This document shows positions 6,848 through 15,092 of a stretch of DNA of 60,939 nt, piece after piece. Positions within the stretch are counted from its first letter, which is position 1, and each line of letters starts with the position of its first letter. Both the position numbers and the translations under genes were made by a program. The notes under the pieces were generated by a model, which was not told the DNA's origin, searched no databases, and worked only from the letters and a program-made list of their open reading frames with translations. Source of the DNA: Prevotellaceae bacterium (GTDB lineage Bacteria > Bacteroidota > Bacteroidia > Bacteroidales > Bacteroidaceae); assembly GCA_028723525.1 (NCBI GenBank), contig JAQYET010000041.1:1-60939 (forward strand). The letters run 5' to 3'.

Positions 6848-7987
6848 ATGATTGATTTTTTTGAAAACTATTGGAACTCGCTTGTGATGATGCTCTCGGA
6901 GATGGCACCATTCCTGCTGCTGGGATTTTTCATTGCCGGCTTGCTGCGCGCGTTCGTGCCGGAAAACATCTACAGGAAACACCTTGCACCGCGCAATATG
7001 AAGAGTGTGCTGAAGGCGGCGGCAATCGGAATACCGCTCCCTCTGTGCTCGTGCGGAGTGCTGCCCACAAGTGTGGGGCTGCGCCGGGAGGGGGCTTCGC
7101 ACGGAGCATGCACGAGTTTTCTCATTGCCACTCCGCAAACCGGAGTTGACTCCATTGCCGCGACATACTCGCTGATGGGTCCGTTCTTCGCCGTTGTGCG
7201 CCCCATAGCGGCTCTGTTCACAGCCATGCTCGGCGGTTGGTTGGTGAACCGTTTCGCGCGAGAAGACGAAGAGGGATATGACGCACAGCCAACACCCCAA
7301 GAGCACAGCCACTGTGGAGGCACTGCCCACGCTTGTTGCTGCAAAGAGAGCCGCCACGAAGAGCCGGCGCATCACGACTCGTGCGGATGCGGCTGCAGCC
7401 ATGAAGAGACTGCCAAGGGCGGATTTTGGCAGAAACTCAAGGCGGCGATGCACTATTCGTTTGTGGAAATGTTTCAGGATGTGGGCAAGTGGCTGGTCGT
7501 GGGTCTGCTCATCGCCGCACTCATCACCGCAGCCGTGCCTAACGAATGGCTTGCCGCGCTACACGATTACAAGATACTCAACATGCTCATAGTGCTTGCC
7601 GTGGCAATCCCCATGTATGTCTGCGCCACCGAAAGCATCCCCATCGCCGTGTCGCTGATGATGAAGGGGCTCACCCCGGGTGCTGCACTGGTGCTGCTTA
7701 TGGCAGGACCGGCGGTAAGTTCTGCCTCGATGATTGTCATTGGCAAGGAGTTCGGGCAGCGCACACAGTGGCTCTATATAGCGTCGATAGTGATTGGGGC
7801 GATGTTCTTCGGGCTGGTCATAGACTATTTCCTGCCGCAGGAATGGTTCGCAGTGAACAGCGCGATTGGCTCCGGTGTTCACTGTTCCGACTGCATCGGC
7901 ATGGCAGACATCGCATGGATCGTCATATTCCTCGCCCTGCTTGCTAACGCCTTTGTCACCCGCATAGCCGCCCGGATGCGCAGATAA
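6848..7987 (+). CDS. SO_0444-type Cu/Zn efflux permease
   Basis: 379-residue inner-membrane permease of the DUF318/SO_0444 family, predicted to export divalent or copper ions. The first half has about four membrane helices with the conserved motif IPLPLCSCGVLPTSVGL near residues 57-74. Residues about 145-195 form a hydrophilic loop packed with metal-binding residues, including runs such as HSHCGGTAHACCCK and SCGCGCSHEE. The second half repeats the permease fold. The cysteine and histidine-rich loop fits a metal sensor or chaperone-like role within the transporter. A -7 box TAccTTTG lies at 6753-6760. No adjacent metal regulator is visible. Confidence 0.85.
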   Translation: MIDFFENYWNSLVMMLSEMAPFLLLGFFIAGLLRAFVPENIYRKHLAPRNMKSVLKAAAIGIPLPLCSCGVLPTSVGLRREGASHGACTSFLIATPQTGVDSIAATYSLMGPFFAVVRPIAALFTAMLGGWLVNRFAREDEEGYDAQPTPQEHSHCGGTAHACCCKESRHEEPAHHDSCGCGCSHEETAKGGFWQKLKAAMHYSFVEMFQDVGKWLVVGLLIAALITAAVPNEWLAALHDYKILNMLIVLAVAIPMYVCATESIPIAVSLMMKGLTPGAALVLLMAGPAVSSASMIVIGKEFGQRTQWLYIASIVIGAMFFGLVIDYFLPQEWFAVNSAIGSGVHCSDCIGMADIAWIVIFLALLANAFVTRIAARMRR

Positions 7988-8090
7988 TGGCAGGAATATC
8001 ACTGCGCTTTTGTTTTTTTAACACCGCCGATATAGGATAATGCCGGAAAACGGCGTTAATAAAGGTGTGTTACAAAATAAATAATCTAAG

Positions 8091-8498
8091 ATGAAAAAGA
8101 AATTAAGCTATCTTCTCATGGTTCTTGCCATGATGTTTACCGTTGCCGCCTGCGGTGGCGATGATGCGGAAACGCCGGTTACGGCGAAGACTCTGAAAGG
8201 GACAAAGTGGAGCGGTTCGTTCATAAAGACGCCTGAGGGCAGCTTTGCGGAGGCGCGTAACATCGTAATCCTGTTTGAAAGTGAGGACCACGGAAAATAT
8301 ACAATGAACAACAAAACCTTCGAGTTCGACTTTGCCGTCAGCGGAACCACCTTCTCAATGGTTAACGGCTACTACACCGATCTCAACGGAAACTACGAAA
8401 TAGAGACGCCAAACCTCGGCAAAACCCTCATCATGACGAGGAAAAGCAAAACCAATTCGGAAGTGTTCCAACTGAAACTCTCGAGGGCAGAACAGTAG
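8091..8498 (+). CDS. Small predicted lipoprotein, function unknown
   Basis: 135 residues with a lipoprotein signal peptide: MKKKLSYLLMVLAMMFTVAA ends at the lipobox Cys C21, followed by GGDD. Asp at +2/+3 after CGG is common in Bacteroidetes surface-exported lipoproteins. The remainder is short beta strands and may be a lipocalin-like or DUF4595-like fold (TLKGTKWSGSF at the start), but I cannot assign a family. No obvious partner; it stands alone between the efflux permease and the Fic gene. Confidence 0.75.
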   Translation: MKKKLSYLLMVLAMMFTVAACGGDDAETPVTAKTLKGTKWSGSFIKTPEGSFAEARNIVILFESEDHGKYTMNNKTFEFDFAVSGTTFSMVNGYYTDLNGNYEIETPNLGKTLIMTRKSKTNSEVFQLKLSRAEQ

Positions 8499-8517
8499 GT
8501 AAGGAGGCGTTGAACGG

Positions 8518-8575
8518 GATTGGCAAGATTGGTTCGATTAGCCCTCCGATTAGCCTGATTAGTCCGATTAGTCCG
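8518..8575 (+). repeat. 9-bp GATTAG-type tandem repeat
   Basis: Six imperfect copies of GATTAGYCY/GATTGGNNN in tandem, just after the lipoprotein stop. It is the same family as the repeat at 34-85, there on the opposite strand and likewise at a gene's 3' side. Confidence 0.65.
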
Positions 8576-8609
8576 TTTTTCATGCCTGCCGACAGGTTAA
8601 AAATGAGTG

Positions 8610-8634
8610 GGAAGTCAAGGTTTTCTTGACTTCC
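8610..8634 (+). terminator. Hairpin terminator upstream of the fic promoter
   Basis: GGAAGTCAAG (8610-8619) pairs perfectly with CTTGACTTCC (8625-8634) across GTTTT, followed shortly by TTGTTTTT. It ends transcription of the lipoprotein gene just before the Fic promoter. Confidence 0.75.
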
Positions 8635-8637
8635 TGC

Positions 8638-8667
8638 TTGTTTTTCAGCAGTTTTTAATTATCTTTG
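8638..8667 (+). promoter_or_regulatory. fic promoter (TTG-N19-TAtcTTTG)
   Basis: TTG at 8638-8640 and TATCTTTG at 8660-8667 separated by 19 bases match the Bacteroidetes promoter consensus. The expected start, near 8674, falls inside the first of three direct repeats, so a protein bound there would block initiation. Confidence 0.6.
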
Positions 8668-8671
8668 CAAC

Positions 8672-8740
8672 AAAATACGTGTAATTCCACGACAATAAAA
8701 TACGTGTAATTCAACGGAAGATAAATACGTGTAACTCCAC
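8672..8740 (+). repeat. Three direct repeats phased at exactly 25 bp
   Basis: Copies at 8672-8690, 8697-8715 and 8722-8740 share AAATACGTGTAAYTCNAC (19-bp unit, at most two changes from consensus AAAATACGTGTAATTCCAC). Start-to-start spacing is 25 bp both times. They occupy the transcribed leader between the fic promoter and the fic ATG at 8776, a natural place for an autoregulatory operator. The period is not a multiple of three and no ORF crosses them, so they are not coding. Confidence 0.85.
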
Positions 8741-8775
8741 ATAAAAAGACAGCGTGTGATAAAAAACAATAAGGT

Positions 8776-10284
8776 ATGGCAACGGTAGCAGAGAGATTGG
8801 CAGAGTCATTGGAGCAACTGAAAAAACTTCAAGATACAGATAATTTTGTGGTTCTCCACGGCACTGAGCAACTAAGCAGGGTGCATATGAAACGCCTGTT
8901 GGGTGAGGGTTGGCTGAAAGAGGTGGTAAAGGGGTGGTATATTGCCTCCCGACCGGGTATGGAAGGAGATACCACCGACTGGTACACCTCCTACTGGACT
9001 TTCATTTCCAAGTACTGCACTTCACGCTTTGGTGACGGTTGGAGCCTTACGGCAGAGCAGTCGCTTGATCTCCATTCGGGGAACACAATCGTACCTGTAC
9101 AGACCATTATCCGCACCCCCAAGGGTAGCAATAATGCCACGCCGTTGCTATATGGCACAAGTCTGTTCAGTCTGAAAGCTAAGTTGCCTTCCTCTTCATA
9201 CATTCATCCCGAATATGGTGTGCGTATGTATTCCCTCACTGAGGCTCTTGTATTTGCCTCCCCCGCATATTTTTATCAGAACTCGATTTCTGCAAGGACT
9301 TGCCTGCAAATGGTGAAAGACGAAACAGATATTTACGGCATCCTTGCCGATGAGGGAGCAAGCACACGCGCAGGTCGTATGGCCGGTGCTTTCCGTAATA
9401 TCCGCAGAGACAAGATTGCTGACAATATTTTGGAGAAGATGAGGCGTTTGGGCTACGACATACGTGAGGAAGACCCATTCGAAGACAAGGTGGAGGATAT
9501 CTCTCCGATACCAATCTCGCCCCACGTTGCACGTTTGTCGCTTATGTGGAGTAATATGCGCCAGGTGGTTATAGATAATTTTCCTGTCCCCAATGACGTG
9601 CCAAAAGATATTGATAAATTCTTCAAACAGTTGGATGACAAATATATAGAAGATGCCTATCATTCTCTTTCAATAGAGGGATACAGAGTGTCTGACGAAC
9701 TTATAGAGAAAGTGAAAAGCGGAAATTGGCATCCGATGAATGACGATAGGGATGCTTACAACGCTCTCATAGCAAGGGGATATTATCAGTCTTTTCAAAC
9801 AGTAAAGGAGACAATAGGCAGGATTTTGAAGGGTAAGGATGCCGGAACGGCAGTAGAAGACGACCACGGCAATTGGTATTTTGAGATGTGGCAACCAATG
9901 GTGACTGCCGGTCTGTATAAGCCGTCAGCCATTGTGGGATATCGTAACCGTGCAGTCTATATCAGAGGGTCGCGTCATACTCCTATGAACTATGAGGCGG
10001 TGCGTGATGCCATGCCGGAATATTTCCGTCTGCTCAGAGAAGAAAAACATCCTGCTGTGAGAGCCATTTTAGGACATTTCCTATTCGGATTTATACATCC
10101 ATATAATGATGGTAATGGCAGAATGAGTCGCTTCGTGATGAACACAATGCTTTCAACCGGAGGCTATTCTTGGACGGTTATTCCTGTGGAAAGGCGAAGT
10201 TCTTATATGCAAGCCTTGGAGAAAGCCGGCGTTGAGGGGGATGTTACCGACTTCGTGAAACTTATTGCCGGACTGTTAGAATAG
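8776..10284 (+). CDS. Fic-domain protein with N-terminal AbiEi-like winged helix
   Basis: 502 residues. The Fic core contains HPYNDGNGRMSR at 441-452, a full match to HxFx(D/E)GNGRxxR apart from Tyr for Phe; H441 would be the catalytic base for AMP transfer to a target hydroxyl. The inhibitory motif (S/T)xxxE(G/N) is SLSIEG at 297-302, on the N-terminal side, so this is a class II, self-inhibited Fic protein with E301 blocking the active site. Residues about 20-60 (LHGTEQLSRVHMKRLLGEGW then VKGWYIASRPG) resemble the winged-helix antitoxin domain of AbiEi/DUF6088 proteins. The combination suggests an enzyme that also binds its own promoter, where three phased repeats lie. The target protein is unknown. 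The start has TAAGG three bases upstream. Confidence 0.88.
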   Translation: MATVAERLAESLEQLKKLQDTDNFVVLHGTEQLSRVHMKRLLGEGWLKEVVKGWYIASRPGMEGDTTDWYTSYWTFISKYCTSRFGDGWSLTAEQSLDLHSGNTIVPVQTIIRTPKGSNNATPLLYGTSLFSLKAKLPSSSYIHPEYGVRMYSLTEALVFASPAYFYQNSISARTCLQMVKDETDIYGILADEGASTRAGRMAGAFRNIRRDKIADNILEKMRRLGYDIREEDPFEDKVEDISPIPISPHVARLSLMWSNMRQVVIDNFPVPNDVPKDIDKFFKQLDDKYIEDAYHSLSIEGYRVSDELIEKVKSGNWHPMNDDRDAYNALIARGYYQSFQTVKETIGRILKGKDAGTAVEDDHGNWYFEMWQPMVTAGLYKPSAIVGYRNRAVYIRGSRHTPMNYEAVRDAMPEYFRLLREEKHPAVRAILGHFLFGFIHPYNDGNGRMSRFVMNTMLSTGGYSWTVIPVERRSSYMQALEKAGVEGDVTDFVKLIAGLLE

Positions 10285-10304
10285 TAGATGCCGCACAAAC
10301 AGCG

Positions 10305-10336
10305 GGGGCGTGCCATGAGTTATTATGGCACGCCCC
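10305..10336. terminator. Bidirectional terminator between fic and mdh
   Basis: GGGGCGTGCCAT (10305-10316) pairs perfectly with ATGGCACGCCCC (10325-10336). A T-rich stretch follows on the plus strand and the convergent mdh gene ends 26 bases away, so it probably serves both. Confidence 0.85.
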
Positions 10337-10361
10337 TCTTATTTATATAATGTATATAGTA

Positions 10362-11354
10362 TTACAAGTTCGGGTTAATCTTGCTCCACTCACTCACCGG
10401 CGGAACGATGTTGAGCGTAACAAGCTCGTCGCGCATCTTGCAGAGGTGCTCGTAGCTTGCGTCAAGTTTTGCGTTCTCCTCCGGAGTGCCCTGCGGAACC
10501 TCATACTTCGCACCATCCTTCGTCATGGTGGTCTTCATCGCCATCATGATATTGTCATACTTGTCGGTCTTGACATAAGTGCCTACGGGGAAACGGAACG
10601 GCTCGCCACCCATTGCCGCGCGTATCATCTCTACCGAGAGATAAGAGGGGCTCTGGAACGAACTGCGACCGCGGAGCTCGATAATCTTTGCGCCGCCCTT
10701 GGTCACATCGGTCTTCATCTGCTCCCACTCTGCCTCGGGGAACTCGTCGGTGCCGATGATGTCGGTCAGCTTCCTGCCCGCAATCTCAACGTGGCTGCCG
10801 AACACTGCCATCTGTTCGCCGTGTCCGCCGTATGTTGCGCAGCCCGTGATGTCATCCTGCATAACGTTGAATTTCTTTGCAAGCGCGCTCTGCAGACGTG
10901 TCGTGTCGAGACCGGCGAGTGTTGTAACCTGCCCCGGTTTCAGTCCGGAGTAGAGCAGAGTCACAAGACCTGTGAGGTCTGCCGGGTTGAATATAATCAC
11001 CACGTGCTTAACGTCGGGGCAGTATTTCTTGATGTTCTGACCCAACTCCTCTGCTATCTTGCAGTTGCCTGCCAGCAGGTCTTCGCGTGTCATGCCGGCC
11101 TTGCGCGGTGCTCCACCCGAAGAAATGATGTATTTGGCATCCTTGAAAGCCTCTGCCACGTCTGTGGTAGCAGTGATTTTCACGTTGCCGAAACCGCTTT
11201 GGCGCATTTCCTCTGCCACGCCCTCCGGTGAGAACACGTCATAAAGACAGATGTCGTTTGTCAGACCCATCATCAATGCGGTCTGAACCATGTTTGAACC
11301 AATCATTCCGGCTGCGCCGACGATTGTGAGTTTCTCGTTTGTTAAAAATGCCAT
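10362..11354 (-). CDS. mdh: Malate dehydrogenase
   Basis: 330 residues, lactate/malate dehydrogenase fold. The Rossmann motif VGAAGMIGSNM is at about 12-22; GAPRKAGMTREDLL at about 80-95 carries the Arg residues of the substrate loop; NPADL marks the catalytic Asn/Asp region; YGGHGEQM holds the catalytic His. It interconverts malate and oxaloacetate with NAD in the cytosol, in Bacteroidales mainly in the reductive branch toward succinate or propionate. The sequence carries an extended C-terminal part typical of the Prevotella/Bacteroides enzyme. A minus-strand -7 box (TAacTTTG, 11399-11406) lies about 45 bases upstream. Single gene. Confidence 0.94.
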   Translation of the reverse strand: MAFLTNEKLTIVGAAGMIGSNMVQTALMMGLTNDICLYDVFSPEGVAEEMRQSGFGNVKITATTDVAEAFKDAKYIISSGGAPRKAGMTREDLLAGNCKIAEELGQNIKKYCPDVKHVVIIFNPADLTGLVTLLYSGLKPGQVTTLAGLDTTRLQSALAKKFNVMQDDITGCATYGGHGEQMAVFGSHVEIAGRKLTDIIGTDEFPEAEWEQMKTDVTKGGAKIIELRGRSSFQSPSYLSVEMIRAAMGGEPFRFPVGTYVKTDKYDNIMMAMKTTMTKDGAKYEVPQGTPEENAKLDASYEHLCKMRDELVTLNIVPPVSEWSKINPNL

Positions 11355-11482
11355 AACTTGTCTTTTTATATTATTAAAAATTGATGCTACTTTGGCTGCA
11401 AAGTTAGGAAAAAAAAGCGTAACAAATCCCTTTCCCCGAGAATAAAAGTGTTATATTTTCTAAAAGGCGGGGTGAGGAGCGG

Positions 11483-12619
11483 TCACACGTCGCTGTTCCG
11501 CTCCCGAAGCCAAATCCGGAGCAGAGGGTCGGAGATGCTAAACTGCTTTCCATTCTGCGTGACGACGTCGTATTCGAGAAGTTTCTTTAATGCTGCCTGC
11601 ACAGCACTCGCCGACTTCAGGTTATGCCTCCTTACGAATTCTCCCGACGTTATCCGCTCCGCTATTCCGTCTTCGCAGATAGCATAGAGCAACTCTTTTT
11701 GCTGCTCGCTGATGTGCGACAGCATTTCCTTTAGGCGTGTCTCCTGCTGCCTTACGTATGCCTTTGACTGCCACTTCATGTTCTCCTTGGTGAATGTTTC
11801 ACCCTCTTTAGTCATCGAAAAGGCGTCGTGCATCATGCGTTGCAGATAAAGCGTGATGCCGTCGTAACGCTGATAGGCATACTCTATGGCAGCTTGTTCT
11901 ATGCTTTTACCTGCCTCTTCGAAATGTTTACGGGCGAAGTCGGCATATTTCGGCAGTTCTATAACACCCAGATGCAGCATCGTGGCACTTTGGAAGAACG
12001 GGCGTTTGTCTGAGAAGAACATCTCCGTCATCAGTCTTCTTTCCGAACCGGAATAAATGAAATTCACATTCGACAGTCTCTGTATTCTGCCGCGTAGTAT
12101 CGCCTCGATGTTTTTCTCGGGGTAGTTCACTATTTGCTGGAACTCGTCAATCGCTATCACGCACCTCTTTTCTGCCTTTTCTATATATTCGAAGATCTCG
12201 TCAAGGGAGTATTCCGGCTGTGCAATATGCCCCAGTTTGATGTCGAAGGTGGGAACGTTGTTCACCGGGTCGTAACCGAAGCTTGCCTGCAGCGAGCGCA
12301 CCGTGGCGGCGAACATCTTCATCATCCTGTCGTTGCGGCGTGCAACATTCCTGAATACGGCATTGCCTATCTCTTGTATAAACTCCTTCAAGGTGGTGGT
12401 GTGCAATATATCTACATACATTACGATGTGGTTGTTGAACACTTCCGGCATATTGAAACAGTGGTTCATGAGTCCGGTCTTCCCAACTCTGCGTGGAGAA
12501 ACGAGCACAACGTTCTCCTGATTCATGATGCTTCTCACGAGCATCATGCTCTCTTCTTCTCTGTCACAGAAGTATTTCTCGGGTATCCTATTGCCAAGTA
12601 TAAACGGATTTATCTGCAT
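11483..12619 (-). CDS. AAA/STAND-type ATPase with C-terminal winged helix
   Basis: 378 residues. Walker A is SPRRVGKTGLM (about 41-51), Walker B is CVIAIDEFQQI (about 152-162), and sensor residues follow in NFIYSGSERRLM. This is the pattern of the archaeal-type AAA ATPases (PF01637-like), which are common in Bacteroidetes and of unclear function. Residues about 300-378 form a winged helix (SGEFVRRHNLKSASAVQAAL, then VVTQNGKQFSISDPLLRIWL). The opening NPFILGNRIPEKYFCDREEE is characteristic of the group. No partner gene is nearby. It could be a remnant of a mobile or defence system, but nothing around it proves this. Confidence 0.85.
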   Translation of the reverse strand: MQINPFILGNRIPEKYFCDREEESMMLVRSIMNQENVVLVSPRRVGKTGLMNHCFNMPEVFNNHIVMYVDILHTTTLKEFIQEIGNAVFRNVARRNDRMMKMFAATVRSLQASFGYDPVNNVPTFDIKLGHIAQPEYSLDEIFEYIEKAEKRCVIAIDEFQQIVNYPEKNIEAILRGRIQRLSNVNFIYSGSERRLMTEMFFSDKRPFFQSATMLHLGVIELPKYADFARKHFEEAGKSIEQAAIEYAYQRYDGITLYLQRMMHDAFSMTKEGETFTKENMKWQSKAYVRQQETRLKEMLSHISEQQKELLYAICEDGIAERITSGEFVRRHNLKSASAVQAALKKLLEYDVVTQNGKQFSISDPLLRIWLRERNSDV

Positions 12620-12783
12620 ATCTCTACATGTTTTATTTCTGCAAAGATAGTGAAATTACGTTGATTATGCAAATAAAATTATGCAAAACGAATAATTCGG
12701 ATTGCATATCGTCTCGTGTTTGAGTGCCTGTTGCCGTGCGGTTGTATATATATTGCTGTGTGATTGGATATATAATGTAGAGC

Positions 12784-12842
12784 AAAATCGGCGAAATTGG
12801 TCGGTAAAATCGGCGAATTTACGCTGCAATTTCGCCGATTTT
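12784..12842. repeat. Phased 16-bp repeat array, locus A
   Basis: Unit AAAATCGGCGAAATTG occurs at 12784-12799 and 12806-12821 (plus, 22 bp apart) and in inverse orientation at 12827-12842. The same unit forms arrays at 36783-36862 and 48050-48132. It sits in the 753-base gap between the ATPase and upxY, which otherwise holds the inverted-repeat element below and no credible gene. Confidence 0.85.
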
Positions 12843-12928
12843 ACTTAATGAAACATATACTCTGTGCAAGTCACGGATATGCTTTTGCAGCAGAATTGAG
12901 CAACCGGTATTCGGCAGCCTCGTTTTTA

Positions 12929-13125
12929 AACCCCAATCAGTCATTAGAACACTTAATTACCTATATTCTTTTAATTGTATCGTTCCACAACTGCTTTCGT
13001 CCGCTTGCCGGCATCTTATCAGCCATATTATCTTGACGTAGCCCGCTACGCCTTCGATAATATGCCGGACAATCTTCTCGACAATCGAACATAATCAGTA
13101 TGCGGTCTAATGGTCGATTGGGGTT
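12929..13125. repeat. MITE-like element with 20-bp inverted ends
   Basis: The ends AACCCCAATCAGTCATTAGA (12929-12948) and its near-complement at 13106-13125 match at 17 of 20 positions. The subterminal parts (about 12944-12983 and 13096-13113) are repeated in reverse orientation at 31895-31980, where the central ~110 bases are missing. The centre here has a long hairpin with outer stem CATATTATC/GATAATATG and inner stem CGTAGC/GCTACG (about 13023-13064). No transposase is encoded, so it would need to be mobilised in trans, if it is mobile at all. Confidence 0.7.
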
Positions 13126-13186
13126 AAAAAAAGATTGCGTAAGTGGAAATTATCTTGAAAAAGCAACGCTATTCGGAAATTATTTG

Positions 13187-13194
13187 TAACTTTG
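13187..13194 (+). promoter_or_regulatory. -7 box for the upxY operon
   Basis: TAacTTTG followed by GCAGG, the Bacteroidetes -7 form. Transcription would start near 13201, giving a leader of about 170 bases before upxY, the region in which UpxY-family antiterminators are known to act. No clear -33 element is visible. Confidence 0.5.
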
Positions 13195-13372
13195 CAGGCA
13201 TAGTCGGTGCTCCTGTAATTGCCGGCTTGCGTGATACAGAATTTAAAGTCAACCTTAAAAATAAGGATTATAGACAATAAATGTATGTATGAGAGAGTGA
13301 TATTTTTTTTGGGAATACACTCTTTCCCATTTGTAAAGTTCAGATAGCCAGCGAATTGTAACATCTGTTGGC

Positions 13373-14452
13373 ATGGCCGAGATGTGTAAAGAAGCAAAGA
13401 CCGACACGGTTTCCGGAGGCAGCGATGTGGTGAGGTGGTACGTACTTACGCTCCCTTACGGGCATCGCAGTTCGCCATCGGCAGGACTTCAGGCGGAACT
13501 CGAGAGGCGGGAGAAAAGCGGCGAGGAAGCATTCGAATACTTCGCCCCGTCATATACCGAGGCGAAAAGCGTCAGGGGGAAAATGACGAAAACCTCCCGA
13601 CCGTTGCTGTTCAATTATGTTTTCGTGCACGCTTCAGAAGCCGAGATATACAAGATGAAATGCGGTGCGCTGCATCGATACAACTTCCTGCCACGGGTGC
13701 GCGAGGGAAATAGGCAATACTATCCCTACCTCACAGAGCGGGCGATGGAGAACCTGCGCTGGGTGGCGCGTGCCTACGGCGATGTGTTGCCGGTGTATAT
13801 CCCCGAACCCGACAAACTGATGAAAGGCGACAGGGTGCGAATTACCGAGGGGCAGTTCATGGGTACGGAAGCAACGGTGATGATACAGCCCGGTGCGGGG
13901 CAGAAGAATGTCATGGTGTGTGTGGAAGACTGGCTCTGGGTGCCACTGCTTCAGGTGAAACAAGGGCAGTATGAGGTGGTGGCATTGAACGAAAGCGGCA
14001 ACCACGTATATACCAAACTCAACAACGACCGCCTCTTCAGGGAAATGCACGAAGCCGTCATTCGCTACCATTCCGCCGGGGGAGTGACAGCCGCCGACCG
14101 CAAGGCTGCGCAGGAAATACTCAACCTCTTGGGCAATCTCGAAATGCCCACCCCCGTGCTCCGCTGCAAGCACTACTCCCTCCTGCTCCCTGCCACCCTC
14201 GTTCTCGACCGCAAGGAAGAAGCCGAGACGCTGCTCCGCAAGGCAGACGATGTGCTAAGCGGCATCAAGGCAGAGCAGGCTGCCGCCCTCCTCCTCACTA
14301 CCCTCTACGGCTGCACACGCCAAGACCGCTATCGCCTGCGGGCACAGGAAATCGTCAAGCGGTGGGAGGAAGAGGATGAAGTGAAGAAAGGGAAGCGGAT
14401 GATAATATACAGGTTTATAGACTACAATAAACATCAGAATGAAACTCGTTGA
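13373..14452 (+). CDS. upxY: UpxY-family NusG-like transcription antiterminator, extended C-terminus
   Basis: First gene of the polysaccharide locus. An N-terminal NGN domain (about 20-125: RWYVLTLPYGHRS, LLFNYVFVHASEAEIYKMK, RYNFLPRVREG) is followed by a KOW motif (KGDRVRITEGQFMGTEATVM, about 148-167). UpxY proteins bind RNA polymerase and prevent premature termination in their own capsule operon. Typical members have 170-200 residues; this one has 359, with about 160 extra helical residues (from about 195) rich in Leu, Ala and charged residues, possibly a tetratricopeptide-like or protein-interaction region. I see no upxZ downstream. The gene is GC-richer than the operon that follows. Confidence 0.85.
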   Translation: MAEMCKEAKTDTVSGGSDVVRWYVLTLPYGHRSSPSAGLQAELERREKSGEEAFEYFAPSYTEAKSVRGKMTKTSRPLLFNYVFVHASEAEIYKMKCGALHRYNFLPRVREGNRQYYPYLTERAMENLRWVARAYGDVLPVYIPEPDKLMKGDRVRITEGQFMGTEATVMIQPGAGQKNVMVCVEDWLWVPLLQVKQGQYEVVALNESGNHVYTKLNNDRLFREMHEAVIRYHSAGGVTAADRKAAQEILNLLGNLEMPTPVLRCKHYSLLLPATLVLDRKEEAETLLRKADDVLSGIKAEQAAALLLTTLYGCTRQDRYRLRAQEIVKRWEEEDEVKKGKRMIIYRFIDYNKHQNETR

Positions 14453-14495
14453 TGAGGTGATATTATAATAATATATTCATTGACGATATATTTAA

Positions 14496-15092
14496 ATGCA
14501 GATAAAAAATATTGAAAATGTATCAATTCCTATACCGGAGTCTTATAGGGATTGTTTCGTGTTGATAAAAAGCGACGCCTATAGATATTTGGGTGGAATG
14601 ATTTCTATTAAATCTCTGTTGAAACTTTATATCAAAAACTCTTGTTTCGTATATAATTTTTGGCTCAGATTATCATCCTATGATGGAATGTTTAAGATCC
14701 CATTTAAAATCATGCAAAGGCATTATTCAAACAAATATGGCATCTTTATTCCCTCGGAAACGAAAATCGGATACGGTTTCTTCATAGGACACAATTGCGG
14801 CATAGTAATAAACCCAACGGCAGTCGTAGGTAACAATGTTAACATCAGCCAATTCACTACCATTGGCTCAAATGATGGTCAAGCTGCTATTATTGACGAT
14901 GAGGTGTATATTGGTCCCGGAGTTAGTATCGTTGAAAATGTAAGGATAGGTAAACGCGCCACAATAGGAGCAGGGGCAGTAGTCGTTAAGGATGTAAATG
15001 CAGAGGCTACGGTGGCCGGAGTTCCCGCAAAGCAGATTTCTTTGAAAGACCCGGGGCGTTATATCGGAAATATTTTTAACCCCAATCTCTAA
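14496..15092 (+). CDS. Serine-acetyltransferase-like hexapeptide acyltransferase
   Basis: 198 residues. The C-terminal half (about 90-185) is a left-handed beta helix of hexapeptide repeats (IGYGFFIGHNCGIVINPTAV, then IDDEVYIGPGVSIVENVRIG and IGAGAVVVKDV), ending in AGVPAKQI as in CysE-like O-acetyltransferases. In a polysaccharide locus it most likely O-acetylates a sugar residue rather than serine. The last codons and stop form the 5' arm of the hairpin at 15078-15121. Confidence 0.85.
   Translation: MQIKNIENVSIPIPESYRDCFVLIKSDAYRYLGGMISIKSLLKLYIKNSCFVYNFWLRLSSYDGMFKIPFKIMQRHYSNKYGIFIPSETKIGYGFFIGHNCGIVINPTAVVGNNVNISQFTTIGSNDGQAAIIDDEVYIGPGVSIVENVRIGKRATIGAGAVVVKDVNAEATVAGVPAKQISLKDPGRYIGNIFNPNL

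Noticed and set aside
12929..13125. Invertible capsule promoter of the B. fragilis type
   Set aside because: Inverted repeats flank the region, but no -7/-33 promoter is seen inside and the same repeat ends occur at non-capsule loci; the promoter lies outside at 13187.
13107..13397. 96-codon minus-strand ORF in the upxY leader
   Set aside because: Overlaps the inverted-repeat element and the upxY start; no family resemblance and no promoter on that strand.
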